A stretch of 64,000 nt of DNA from Pararobbsia silviterrae (GTDB lineage Bacteria; Pseudomonadota; Gammaproteobacteria; Burkholderiales; Burkholderiaceae), in assembly GCF_003628125.1 (NCBI RefSeq), contig NZ_RBZU01000001.1, positions 963,793-1,027,792 on the forward strand, in the 5' to 3' direction. The notes beneath the pieces are model-generated. The model ran no database searches. It was not told where the DNA came from and saw only the letters and a program-made list of their open reading frames with translations. Positions 56,063 to 64,000 of the stretch are shown piece by piece (position 1 is the stretch's first letter; every line of letters starts with the position of its first letter). The position numbers and the translations under genes were made by a program.

Positions 56063-56745
56063 ATGTGGGCCTTGCGCACGCCGATCGAATAGCGACGCTC
56101 GAGCCAGATCAGCACGAGATTCGACGCGGTCGTGATCGCGAGATAGATGGCGGCGGCCACGAGCACGAAGAAGAACATATCGAAGGTCGCCTTGCCCGCG
56201 TCCTGCGTCGCCTTGACGACGTCAGCAAGCCCGATGATCGACACGAGCGCCGTCGACTTGACGAGCACTTGCCAGTTATTGCCGATGCCCGGCAAGGCGA
56301 AGCGCATCATCTGCGGAAACAGGATGCGCGCGAACGTCTGCCAGCCCGACATGCCATATGCGGCGGCGGCCTCATACTGGCCGCGCGGCACGGAGAGGAA
56401 CGCGCCGCGGAACGTCTCGGTGAAATACGCGCCGTAGATAAAGCCGAGCGTGATCACGCCCGCGACGAACGGGCTGATGTCGATCTGGTCGAGATTGAGC
56501 AGGTCGGTCAGTTGATTGAGCCAGATCTGCAGGCTGAAGAACAACAGCAGCATGAGGACGAGATCGGGCACGCCGCGAATCAGCGTCGTATAGACGGTCG
56601 CGATGCCCTTGAGCACGCGATGCTTCGACAGTTTGGCGCTTGCACCGAGCAAGCCGAGCACGAACGCGACGACGAGCGACAACAGCGAAAGCTGGATCGT
56701 TTGCCAGGTGCCTTCGAGGATCAGCGGGCCATAGCCTGCCAGCAT
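56059..56745 (-). CDS. hisQ: Basic amino-acid ABC importer permease (HisQ type)
   Basis: About 228 aa from the ATG at 56745 (AAGG upstream); the frame is open 19 codons further up. Signature TLIRGVPDLVLMLLLFFSLQ and EAA loop RGQYEAAAAYGMSGWQTFAR, followed by ILFPQMMRFALPGIGN. Five TM segments. It forms the translocation pore with HisM and lies 96 bp after the binding-protein gene. Confidence 0.94.
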   Translation of the reverse strand: MLAGYGPLILEGTWQTIQLSLLSLVVAFVLGLLGASAKLSKHRVLKGIATVYTTLIRGVPDLVLMLLLFFSLQIWLNQLTDLLNLDQIDISPFVAGVITLGFIYGAYFTETFRGAFLSVPRGQYEAAAAYGMSGWQTFARILFPQMMRFALPGIGNNWQVLVKSTALVSIIGLADVVKATQDAGKATFDMFFFVLVAAAIYLAITTASNLVLIWLERRYSIGVRKAHI

Positions 56746-56841
56746 GGAAAACCTTGTATCGGGGAGAGGCGGGCAGCGCGCGCTGCCCGCCGGATGGCTC
56801 ACGCGAGGTCGCCGATGTCGGCGGCGCCTCGCCGCGGCGAC

Positions 56842-57615
56842 TTACTTCGAATAAATGTTGAAGTCGAAGTACTTCTTCTGGAGCTTGTCGTACGTGCCGT
56901 CCGCGTGGATATCGGCGATGGCCTTGTCGAGCTTGGCCTTGAGGTCCGCGTCTTCCTTGCGAAGACCGATGCCCGTGCCCGCGCCGATCGTTTGCGGATC
57001 GTTGACTTCGGGGCCGGCCCACGCGAAGCCCTTGCCTTGCGGTGTTTTCAGGAAACCGATGTCGGCCTGCACTTCATCCTGCAGCGTCGCGTCGAGACGG
57101 CCCGAGATCAGATCGGCATAGACCTGCTGTTGATCCTGATACGGCACGACCGTCACGCCGCTCGGCGCCCAGTGCGCTTTCGCATAGGCTTCCTGCGTCG
57201 TGCCCTGCTCGACGCCGACGCGCTTGCCCTTGAGCGATTCGGCCGTCGGCTGGAGGTTCGAACCCGTCTTCGCGATCATCCGCGCGGGCGCATCGAACAA
57301 TTTGGCCGAAAACGCGATTTCCTTCTCGCGCGCTTCCGTGATCGACAGCGACGAAATAATGCCGTCGAACTTGCGCGCCTTGAGCGCGGGGATCAGGCCG
57401 TCGAAGTCTTGCGCGACCCACACGCATTTGGCTTTGAGCTTTGCGCAGAGGGCATTGCCGAGGTCAACGTCGAAACCGACGATATCGCCGTTAGGTGCCT
57501 TCGATTCGAAGGGCGGATAACTCGGATCGACGCCGAAGCGCAGGGTCGAGTAATCCTTGGCTTGCGCGCCGAAGGCGACCAGTGCAAGCGAGAGGCACAA
57601 AGCGAGTTTTTTCAT
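56842..57615 (-). CDS. Periplasmic Lys/Arg/Orn/His-binding protein (HisJ/ArgT type)
   Basis: About 257 aa. Sec signal peptide MKKLALCLSLALVAFGAQA, then KDYSTLRFGVDPSYPPFESK. Strong landmarks shared with HisJ/ArgT are DGIISSLSITEAREKEIAFS, ESLKGKRVGVEQGTTQEA, DATLQDEVQADIGFL, GTGIGLRKEDADLK and the end DGTYDKLQKKYFDFNIYSK. It delivers basic amino acids or histidine to HisQM. It is first in the importer operon; a promoter candidate lies about 155 bp upstream. Confidence 0.94.
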   Translation of the reverse strand: MKKLALCLSLALVAFGAQAKDYSTLRFGVDPSYPPFESKAPNGDIVGFDVDLGNALCAKLKAKCVWVAQDFDGLIPALKARKFDGIISSLSITEAREKEIAFSAKLFDAPARMIAKTGSNLQPTAESLKGKRVGVEQGTTQEAYAKAHWAPSGVTVVPYQDQQQVYADLISGRLDATLQDEVQADIGFLKTPQGKGFAWAGPEVNDPQTIGAGTGIGLRKEDADLKAKLDKAIADIHADGTYDKLQKKYFDFNIYSK

Positions 57616-58225
57616 TAGTTTCCCTGACCGTTTAAAAGAGCTGGACGGGCCCGTTTGAGGATCTTCGCCCGAAATGCATTGTAGGCGGACAAAATGCGGG
57701 TGCCGGCGCTTTGACCGATCCACAGCGGACGCACGGGCTGAACGCCAATCCCCATGCGACTGAGGCGGGATTGTACCCGAAGCGCCGGACGATCAAATCG
57801 GGGCTTGTCAGGGCGGGAACATCGGGATCGACGCCGGCCGAACGCGGCGCGCGGCGGAGACGTGGGAAGGGCGGCGAGGGACGCGTGGCGGCCCTTTGCC
57901 ATGGGCGCTGCGCTGCCGTGCCGGAGCGTGGCTGGCAAACGATTGGCGCAGGCTTGCGGTGATCCGAATCGGCCGGGCGGCCCACTCGGGTGTACGTATC
58001 GCGGACCGCTCGCGGGCCCCCGATGATCGCGTGTCGCGCACGCTGAAAAATCGGCGAGTGCGCTAACGATATCGTGTAGATCTCTCGTGTAAATCGATTC
58101 GGTGATGACGCCGTCGCACGCCCATCATGTGCGCGATGGCCATGCGACGGCACGCGCCGATCGGTTTGACACGAGATGTTCAGGGCGTCGGCGCGTGTGC
58201 GTCGCGACGCCCGCCGTGCATCGTC
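57616..58225. other. Intergenic region between two minus-strand genes
   Basis: 610 bp. It contains the promoter candidate of the amino-acid importer (57770-57797). The remainder has no supported gene; CGTGTA repeats near 58073 and 58087 are too short to interpret. Confidence 0.4.
57770..57797 (-). promoter_or_regulatory. Candidate sigma70 promoter of the amino-acid importer operon
   Basis: On the minus strand TTTGAT (57797-57792), 16-bp spacer and TACAAT (57775-57770). It predicts a leader of about 150 nt before the binding-protein ATG. Confidence 0.5.
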
Positions 58226-58789
58226 TTACTGTGCCGCCGCGCCCGACGCCGGCTGGCGATGTTGCCAGTCCTGCTTGGGTCCGCCATGGCGAAGACGAAG
58301 CTCCGCGAGGTCGGCCTTGATGACCGCGCTCACGAGCGTCTTTTGTTGATCGTTGAGTCCGTTATAGACGTTGAGCCAGGCTTGTTCCGTTTGCTCGTGG
58401 AGCTGCTGGAATTTCTGGAACTGTTGTTGACGCTCCGCATGGAGGGCGCTCAAGTCGAGAATCGGCGCCTGCAGTTGCGAGCGGAACTGCGCCATGTCGC
58501 TCTTGCGCAGCGCACGCGCTTGCTCGCGATTGGCCTTCGTCGTGTTGACGGCCGTTTGCCAGAGCGCCTGTTGTTGCGCGTTCAGGTTCAGTTGCGGCTG
58601 AACCTTCATCAGCTCGTGTTCGAGGCCGCCGTGATGGCGATGCCCATGGTGGTGGTGCCAGCCGCCGCCATGCGGGCCCGAGGGCGCGCCGGGTGCTGCG
58701 CTCTGCGCGAATGCGACACCGCCCGCGGTGAGTGCGAGTGTCGTGGCGATACCTGCGATGGCGGCCGTAAAGGTGGTCTTGCGGAACAT
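58226..58789 (-). CDS. Spy/CpxP-like (LTxxQ) periplasmic protein with His-rich segment
   Basis: 187 aa. Sec signal peptide (MFRKTTFTAAIAGIATTLAL..., cleavage after FAQ). A His-rich stretch GWHHHHGHRHHGG (about 47-59) could bind metal. The rest is helical and Gln/Ala-rich, with two LTxxQ-like motifs (LNAQQQALW and LNDQQKTLV), the mark of the Spy/CpxP family of periplasmic chaperones and stress sensors. It is divergent from the OmpR-type regulator. Binding-site-like repeats in the shared gap suggest it is a target of that system. Confidence 0.82.
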   Translation of the reverse strand: MFRKTTFTAAIAGIATTLALTAGGVAFAQSAAPGAPSGPHGGGWHHHHGHRHHGGLEHELMKVQPQLNLNAQQQALWQTAVNTTKANREQARALRKSDMAQFRSQLQAPILDLSALHAERQQQFQKFQQLHEQTEQAWLNVYNGLNDQQKTLVSAVIKADLAELRLRHGGPKQDWQHRQPASGAAAQ

Positions 58790-58876
58790 GTTGTCGTTCT
58801 CCGATCAAACGCTTCATTGCGTGATTCAAGCGTATCGATTCGATCGGATGCATCGATTACGCTGAGGCCGTTGTTT

Positions 58877-58920
58877 GTTACTTGCAATTACCTTTACGCG
58901 ATCGGGTAACCTGTTGTAAT
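58877..58920. promoter_or_regulatory. Inverted pair of phased GTAAC-N5-GTAAT boxes
   Basis: Box 1 is GTTAC-N5-ATTAC (58877-58891). Box 2 is GTAAC-N5-GTAAT (58906-58920), the same arrangement on the opposite strand. Half-sites are 10 bp apart, as in direct-repeat boxes bound by OmpR/CpxR-type dimers. The pair lies in the 186-bp gap between the spy-like gene and ompR. Confidence 0.6.
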
Positions 58921-58975
58921 TCCGGCCGGGACTGACCCTGGAATCGCCGTTCATCGACCGTTTACACTGCGCACC

Positions 58976-59704
58976 ATGGCTACTCAAATCCTTATCATCG
59001 ACGACGACCCCGAACTGCGTGACCTGCTGCGCGACTATCTGCAGCGGCAGGGCATGGAGGTGTCGGTGTTGCATGACGCCGCATCGCTCGAACGGCGGCT
59101 CGAACGCGAACGTCCCGACCTGATCGTGCTCGATCTCATGATGCCCGGCGTCGACGGCTTGACCGCGCTGCGCCAGTTGCGTGCGACGGGCGACGACATC
59201 CCCGTGATCATGTTGACGGCGCGCGCCGACGACGTCGATCGTATCGTCGGGCTCGAACTCGGCGCGGACGACTACCTCGGCAAGCCCTTCAATCCGCGCG
59301 AATTGCTCGCGCGCGTGCAGGCCGTGCTGCGTCGGCGCAAGACCGTGCCGAGCGCGGCGCCCGAGCAGCGCGAACCGTATGCGTTCGGACGTTTCCTGCT
59401 CGATTTCCAGGCGCGCACGCTCACGCATTCGGGCGCGGCCGTGCCGCTGTCGGGCAGCGAATTCGCGCTGCTCAAGATTTTCGTGAATCACCCGATGCGC
59501 ACGCTCACGCGCGAACGGCTGCTCGAACTGCTGCATGGTCCCGCGTATGACGGTACCGACCGCGGGATCGATGTGCAGGTCTGGCGCCTGCGCCGCATTC
59601 TCGAGAGCGATCCGTCCGCGCCGCGTTTCATCCAGACCGTGCGCGGCCGCGGGTATGTGTTTGTGCCCGACGGTGAACACGACGCGGCCGCGGCGACGCC
59701 TTGA
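58976..59704 (+). CDS. ompR: OmpR-type two-component response regulator
   Basis: 242 aa. Receiver domain with acidic pocket IIDDDPEL, phospho-Asp in LIVLDLMMPGVDGL (about 55), Thr in VIMLTARADD and Lys in YLGKPFNPRELLARVQ. The C-terminal winged helix ends IDVQVWRLRRILESDPSAPR and RGRGYVFVPDG, closer to OmpR than to CpxR. It is probably phosphorylated by the kinase encoded next, with which it overlaps or nearly overlaps. Expected targets include the divergent spy-like gene and its own operon. Confidence 0.94.
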   Translation: MATQILIIDDDPELRDLLRDYLQRQGMEVSVLHDAASLERRLERERPDLIVLDLMMPGVDGLTALRQLRATGDDIPVIMLTARADDVDRIVGLELGADDYLGKPFNPRELLARVQAVLRRRKTVPSAAPEQREPYAFGRFLLDFQARTLTHSGAAVPLSGSEFALLKIFVNHPMRTLTRERLLELLHGPAYDGTDRGIDVQVWRLRRILESDPSAPRFIQTVRGRGYVFVPDGEHDAAAATP

Positions 59705-59796
59705 ATTTCATTCGCACACCCGGCTTGAGCGCGCTTTTTCGAGCGCGCGGCCGGATGCGCGCAGACGTGCCGCAGTCTGCGCGTTCGGTTGTACCC

Positions 59797-61086
59797 ATGA
59801 TGAATTTTCGACCTTTTGATTCGCTGTTCGGACGCCTGTCGGTTTTCACCGTCGGTGTGCTGTTGCTTTCGCATTTCGCGTGGTTCACCGCGATGCGGTT
59901 CGAGCGCTCTGAGATGCAGACGCGCTATGCGGTCGAGGAGACGACCTTCCTCGTCGATGCCGTCAAGCAGCATCAGGCGCGCTCGCCCAACGTGCCGTTG
60001 CCCTCGCGTGTGCGCCTCGTCGATCAGGGCGCGGCCTCGGTGCCGCCCGCCGACCCCTTCACGACAAGCTCGCCGCTCTCGCGTTATATCGACGATCTGC
60101 GCGAGTCGATGCCCCAGGGCACGCTGCTGCGCGTCGACGAAAACGGACATCCGCCGCGCCTCTGGGTCCTGATGCCCGGCGATCAGCAATGGATCGTCGT
60201 GCCGCTGCAGCCGCTGCGCGGCCCGCGCACGTTCGACCGGATGCTGTTCTGGCTGATCTTCATCACGGTCGGCGCGGCGATGTCGGCGATGTTCGCGGCA
60301 TGGCAGGTGCAGCGGCCGCTGCGCACGCTCGCGGGCGCGGTCGGACGATTCGGCCGCGGTCAGCATGTCGCGCCCGTGGCCGAGTCGGGGCCGCGCGAGT
60401 TGCGGCAGCTCACGCGCGGCTTCAATCAGATGGTCAACGATATCTCGCAGACGCAGAGCGATCGCAACGTGATGCTCGCGGGCGTCGCGCACGATCTGCG
60501 TACGCCGCTCGCGCGCCTGCGTCTGCGCGCCGAGATGATGGACGACGCGCGTTCGCGCGACGGCGTCGTGCGCGACGTCGATTCGCTCACGCATATCGTC
60601 GATCAGTTCCTGATGTTCGCCAACGATACGCTCGACACCTCGATGCCGACGCCTGTCGACGGCCTGTGCGAACGCGCGGCGCGCAACTTCCATGCGGTGT
60701 ATCCGGCGGAACCGGCGATCGGCCTCGAACTCGCCGCCGGCGAAGCGTTCGTGTTGCCCGAAGCCTCGCTCGACCGGATCCTGACGAACTTGCTCGAAAA
60801 CGCGCATGCGTACGGCGAAGCGCCGATCTCGGTCGCGACCTGGCGTGACGGCGACACCTGGCATCTGCGTGTCTGCGATTCGGGCCACGGCATTTCGCCG
60901 GCCAATCTCGCGGCGGCGACGCGCCCGTTCGTGCGCCTCGATCCTGCGCGCGGCGGCAACGGCCATAGCGGACTCGGTCTCGCGATCGTCGATCGGCTCA
61001 CGCGGCACGCGGGCGGGCAGTGCGAGATCGACAATCGGCCCGAAGGCGGCCTGCGCGTCACGATGCGGTTTCCGGTCAAGGTCTGA
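59797..61086 (+). CDS. envZ: EnvZ-type sensor histidine kinase
   Basis: About 429 aa from the ATG at 59797. A TTG at 59701 overlapping the ompR stop would add 32 residues and is a real alternative. TM1 (about 14-32) and TM2 (about 148-170) frame a periplasmic domain of about 110 residues. HAMP follows, then the H-box [20 protein letters not shown]-box [19 protein letters not shown]1 CDSGHGISP and G2 [13 protein letters not shown]. It senses an envelope signal and phosphorylates the OmpR-type partner. Confidence 0.93.
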   Translation: MMNFRPFDSLFGRLSVFTVGVLLLSHFAWFTAMRFERSEMQTRYAVEETTFLVDAVKQHQARSPNVPLPSRVRLVDQGAASVPPADPFTTSSPLSRYIDDLRESMPQGTLLRVDENGHPPRLWVLMPGDQQWIVVPLQPLRGPRTFDRMLFWLIFITVGAAMSAMFAAWQVQRPLRTLAGAVGRFGRGQHVAPVAESGPRELRQLTRGFNQMVNDISQTQSDRNVMLAGVAHDLRTPLARLRLRAEMMDDARSRDGVVRDVDSLTHIVDQFLMFANDTLDTSMPTPVDGLCERAARNFHAVYPAEPAIGLELAAGEAFVLPEASLDRILTNLLENAHAYGEAPISVATWRDGDTWHLRVCDSGHGISPANLAAATRPFVRLDPARGGNGHSGLGLAIVDRLTRHAGGQCEIDNRPEGGLRVTMRFPVKV

Positions 61087-61122
61087 ACGGCGAGACGGTC
61101 GACGACGGTCTGCGTTCGCGAT

Positions 61123-61131
61123 TGCTACAAT
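61123..61131 (+). promoter_or_regulatory. Extended -10 promoter candidate for thyA
   Basis: TG-C-TACAAT (61123-61131) with no clear -35. It predicts a start near 61138 and a leader of about 77 nt. Confidence 0.45.
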
Positions 61132-61214
61132 GGCGTCTTTGTCGGGGCTCGCCGCGCGTCTCGCGCGGTCCCGGCCCAACGCTCACTGACAAGGCCCACG
61201 CCGGCCGTCCGCCC

Positions 61215-62048
61215 ATGAAGCAATATCACGATCTGATCCAGGACATCCTCGCGAACGGCGCGAAAAAGGAAGACCGCACGGGTACGGGCACGATCAGCGT
61301 TTTCGGCCGTCAGGTTCGCTTCGACCTGTCCGAGGGATTCCCGCTCGTGACGACGAAACGGATCCACCTCAAGAGCGTCATTCACGAGCTGCTCTGGTTC
61401 CTGAACGGCGACACGAATATCCGCTATCTCAACGAGAACGGCGTCACGATCTGGGACGAATGGGCCGACGAAAATGGCGATCTCGGCCCGGTCTACGGAT
61501 ATCAGTGGCGCTTCTGGCCGAAGCCCGACGGCACGACCGTCGATCAGGTCAGCGATCTCGTTCGGCAACTCCGCACGCGTCCGCATTCGCGCCGCCTGCT
61601 GCTGACCGCGCTCAACGTCGCCGCGTTTCCCGATGAATCGATGTCGCCCGTCGACAATGCGCGCGCGGGTCGCATGGCGTTGACGCCGTGCCATTGCTTC
61701 GCGCAGTTCTACGTCAACGAAGGCAAGCTCAGTTGCCTGCTGTTCTGCCGCAGTCAGGACGTGTTTCTCGGCACGCCGTTCAATTGGGCGAGCTATGCGT
61801 TCCTCACGCATATGCTCGCGCAGCAATGCGATCTCGACGTCGGAGAACTCGTCTGGGCCGGCGGCGATTGCCACATCTATCTGAACCATCTCGAACAGGT
61901 CGACACGCTGCTCGCGCGCGATGCGTATCCGTTGCCGAAGCTCGTGCTCAAGCGCCGTCCCGAATCGATCTTCGACTACCGCTACGACGACTTCGAGATC
62001 GTCGACTATCAATACCACCCGGCCATCAAGGCGCCGATCGCGGTCTGA
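61215..62048 (+). CDS. thyA: Thymidylate synthase
   Basis: 277 aa, a little longer than the 264 aa of E. coli. It methylates dUMP to dTMP with methylene-tetrahydrofolate. [27 protein letters not shown], the catalytic Cys in [13 protein letters not shown]-type context (about residue 159), [17 protein letters not shown] and [12 protein letters not shown] are canonical. The ATG at 61215 starts the conserved sequence. It stands alone between the sensor kinase and the sigma54 activator (convergent). Confidence 0.97.
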   Translation: MKQYHDLIQDILANGAKKEDRTGTGTISVFGRQVRFDLSEGFPLVTTKRIHLKSVIHELLWFLNGDTNIRYLNENGVTIWDEWADENGDLGPVYGYQWRFWPKPDGTTVDQVSDLVRQLRTRPHSRRLLLTALNVAAFPDESMSPVDNARAGRMALTPCHCFAQFYVNEGKLSCLLFCRSQDVFLGTPFNWASYAFLTHMLAQQCDLDVGELVWAGGDCHIYLNHLEQVDTLLARDAYPLPKLVLKRRPESIFDYRYDDFEIVDYQYHPAIKAPIAV

Positions 62049-62116
62049 GCGTTGCGCGGGTATCCGCGTGTGTAACCGTCGCGCGTACGCTTCGGTTTCA
62101 CGGAGTCAAGCCGAGC

Positions 62117-63496
62117 TCAACCCTGCGCGACGCGTTCGATCGGCAGGCGATCTTCGCTCGGGCTGCGCAGGCCATGCGCGACCATGAGCCGATAGAGCGT
62201 CACGCGCGAGATGCCGAGTTCGACCGCGGCCTCGTTGAGGCGGTGGCGATGACGCAGCAAGGCGGCCTCGATCGCATGGCGCTCGGCCTCTTCGCGCGCT
62301 TCGGCGAGCGTCACCGTGCGCTGTGACGCGAAGCTCTGGAGTTCGAGATCCTCGGGCGTGATCAGACGGCCTTCGGCCATGACGATCGCACGACGCACGC
62401 GATTGATGAGCTCGCGCACATTGCCCGGCCACCCGTAGTTGTACATCGCCTCGATCGCGGGCGCGGAGAAGCCGCGCAGGCGTCGTGCGTTGTCGGTCCG
62501 GAAGCGTTCGAGCATGTGATGCGCAAGCAGCTCGATATCCTTGCCGCGCGCCCGCAGCGGCGGTTCATCGACACGCAGCACGCAGAGCCGATGGAACAGG
62601 TCGACGCGGAAGCGGTTCTCGCGCATCGCTTGTTCGAGATCGACGTGCGTCGCGGCGATCACGCGCACGTCGACGGGAATCGATTCCTGGCCGCCGAGCC
62701 GCTCGATCTTGCGCTCCTGCAGAAAGCGCAGCAGCGAGGCCTGGCTTTCGAGCGGCAGGTCGCCGACTTCGTCGAGAAACAGCGTGCCGCCGTTCGCGGC
62801 CTCGACGCGGCCGATCTTGCGCGTATTGGCGCCCGTAAAAGCGCCGCGTTCATAGCCAAATAATTCCGACTGCAATAAATGATGCGGAATCGCGCCGCAG
62901 TTAATCGCAATGAACGGCATTTTGCGGCGTTCCGAACGCTCGTGAATCGCGCGCGCCGTTAATTCCTTGCCGGTTCCCGACTCGCCCGCGATAAATACGC
63001 TTGCGTCGGTATTCGCCACTTTGCGAATGGTTCGAAAGAGCTGACGCATGGCATCGCAACTGCCGACCATTTCCTCGTCGCGCGAGGCGCCGGCGAGCGA
63101 AAACTCCTGTTCGCCGAGCGCGACCATGCCGTACGCATGGCCGATCGAGTCGACGATTTTCTCGCCCGAGTAGGGGACCGTCAGATAGTCGAAGCAGTAG
63201 TCGCGGATCAGGCGGCGCACGAGCCGGTCGGCGAGCTGGCCGCTGCCGGCCGTCGCGACCCAGCCGACGTTAGGCAGCGTCAGGCAGCTCTCGAATGCGC
63301 CGAGTTCATGGGTGCCATAGCCGCTGCTGACGTCGAACAGCCCGCCCGTCGGGCCGTCCTGCTGAATCGCGCGCTGGACTTCGCGCGCGGTCGTCGCGAA
63401 CTTGATGTCCCAGCCGCGCGCGCGCAGCAGATCGTGCAGTTGTTCATTGGGCTGACGGGAGACGTACACCAACTGCCGTCGTTGTCCGGTATCCAT
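62117..63496 (-). CDS. Sigma54-dependent activator of the VpsR/BerB type
   Basis: 459 aa. The N-terminal domain (1-130) is receiver-like (VpsR family), with no convincing phospho-acceptor context. The AAA+ domain is intact: Walker A GESGTGKE (171-178), GAFTGA (218-223) for contact with sigma54, Walker B GGTLFLDEVGD, and WPGNVRELINRV near the end. A Fis-type HTH closes the protein (NEAAVELGISRVTLYRLMVAHGL). Family members such as VpsR of Vibrio and BerB of B. cenocepacia bind c-di-GMP and switch on exopolysaccharide genes. Here the exopolysaccharide locus at 1-9674 is a candidate target, though I did not find a -24/-12 promoter there. Confidence 0.88.
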   Translation of the reverse strand: MDTGQRRQLVYVSRQPNEQLHDLLRARGWDIKFATTAREVQRAIQQDGPTGGLFDVSSGYGTHELGAFESCLTLPNVGWVATAGSGQLADRLVRRLIRDYCFDYLTVPYSGEKIVDSIGHAYGMVALGEQEFSLAGASRDEEMVGSCDAMRQLFRTIRKVANTDASVFIAGESGTGKELTARAIHERSERRKMPFIAINCGAIPHHLLQSELFGYERGAFTGANTRKIGRVEAANGGTLFLDEVGDLPLESQASLLRFLQERKIERLGGQESIPVDVRVIAATHVDLEQAMRENRFRVDLFHRLCVLRVDEPPLRARGKDIELLAHHMLERFRTDNARRLRGFSAPAIEAMYNYGWPGNVRELINRVRRAIVMAEGRLITPEDLELQSFASQRTVTLAEAREEAERHAIEAALLRHRHRLNEAAVELGISRVTLYRLMVAHGLRSPSEDRLPIERVAQG

Positions 63497-64000
63497 AACG
63501 TGACCCTGTCGTCAAATCATCCAGTCGTTCGGTGCGGCCGTGACCCTTACTCGCATGGCGAGACGCGTGTAGTGCTTCATACAGGCGCGACGCCACGTCT
63601 GCGTCCGACGATCTCGATCGTCTTCACAAGCTTCGACTGCGGGTCCCCGAATGGCATGTTTGACTGCTGAACGGATGGACTCCGTTTCTGTTGCTTAAAT
63701 CCCTGTCTGCAGGGAAGTGCCTACTATAGTACAGCGCGGGCGATTGCCGGAATCAAAACATCGCCGGGCGCGCAATTTTGCGGGATTTTAATCGTTCACA
63801 CCAGCGGCATTTTTTTGACCCTCTTCACACGGCTTTCATTCTCTGCTTATCGGCAATCGCCGGGCCGAACTTGAATGAGGGCGCGTGTATCAAACGCGAG
63901 TTTGTAACGCACACCGGTACGCATCCGACGATCGGTCCCCCCAAGCGTGAGCGCGATACGCGCGGCAGTCGGCTTCGATCGCGCGTCGCATCCGTTCGTA
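63497..64000. promoter_or_regulatory. Upstream region of the VpsR/BerB-type gene
   Basis: 504 bp to the window end, no gene. Elements are TCCCTG-N4-CAGGGA (63700-63715), a 10-bp palindrome TACTATAGTA (63722-63731) that offers a -10 box on either strand (minus: TTGATT, 19-bp spacer, TACTAT), and an 11-bp perfect inverted repeat GGCGATTGCCG (63739-63749) / CGGCAATCGCC (63851-63861). Confidence 0.5.

Noticed and set aside
1-64000. tRNA, rRNA, CRISPR arrays, insertion sequences and prophage genes
   Set aside because: Scanned by eye on both strands; no tRNA-like T-loop/anticodon arrangement, spacer-repeat array, transposase or phage structural gene was recognised.

Overview
The window is high-GC chromosomal DNA of a Burkholderiaceae bacterium (Burkholderia sensu lato; the genus cannot be fixed from this stretch). 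Lineage pointers are the fused glucokinase/RpiR-type regulator downstream of zwf and pgl, the DUF2844/DUF3443 exported pair, a PXPV-repeat protein, a VpsR/BerB-type sigma54 activator and a typical Burkholderia porin. I found no rRNA, tRNA, CRISPR array, transposase or phage gene.

Layout. 1-9674: one end of an exopolysaccharide locus. Leftward genes are a GlxA-type regulator, a Wza-like lipoprotein, a Wzc-like tyrosine kinase and a beta-helix protein running off the window; rightward are the initiating sugar-phosphate transferase and an acyltransferase. 9888-13425: chemoreceptor, YcgR/PilZ protein, PXPV protein. 13759-17262: ubiD, a non-coding stretch with an orphan terminator, a strong promoter and a structured leader, then a lytic transglycosylase. 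17451-20808 and 36776-39890: aminotransferase, nusB, ribH, ribB(A) and ribE, ribD, hemL. All seven lie on the minus strand and look like one riboflavin/heme cluster split by about 16 kb of accessory genes (20934-36588). These are a TIG-repeat autotransporter, a lipoprotein hydrolase, a diguanylate cyclase, gltS, a quinone oxidoreductase with a LysR regulator, DUF2844/DUF3443, an orphan nucleotidyltransferase, and an SDR with an AraC regulator.

40191-53845: a GDPD-like lipoprotein lacking catalytic residues, an HpaR-type regulator, and a glucose module. The module is an ABC importer (gtsABC plus ATPase) divergent from zwf-pgl-glk/hexR, then a small membrane protein and a porin. A perfect HexR-type operator sits inside a near-consensus promoter for the importer, and a near-perfect second copy lies upstream of the porin. 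The fused regulator could therefore link outer-membrane entry, import and phosphorylation of glucose. 54560-57615: a HisJ/ArgT-type basic amino-acid ABC importer. 58226-61086: a Spy/CpxP-like periplasmic protein divergent from an OmpR/EnvZ-type two-component pair, with inverted pairs of 10-bp-phased GTAAC-like half-sites between them. 61215-63496: thyA and the VpsR/BerB-type activator, a possible c-di-GMP-linked controller of the exopolysaccharide locus.

The most novel-looking items are: DUF3443 read as a bilobal pepsin-like aspartic peptidase lipoprotein; the promoter/leader upstream of the transglycosylase; the HexR operator layout; the split rib cluster with a catalytically degenerate RibA domain; and the pseudo-GDPD. 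All functional statements come from reading motifs by eye; no database search was run.
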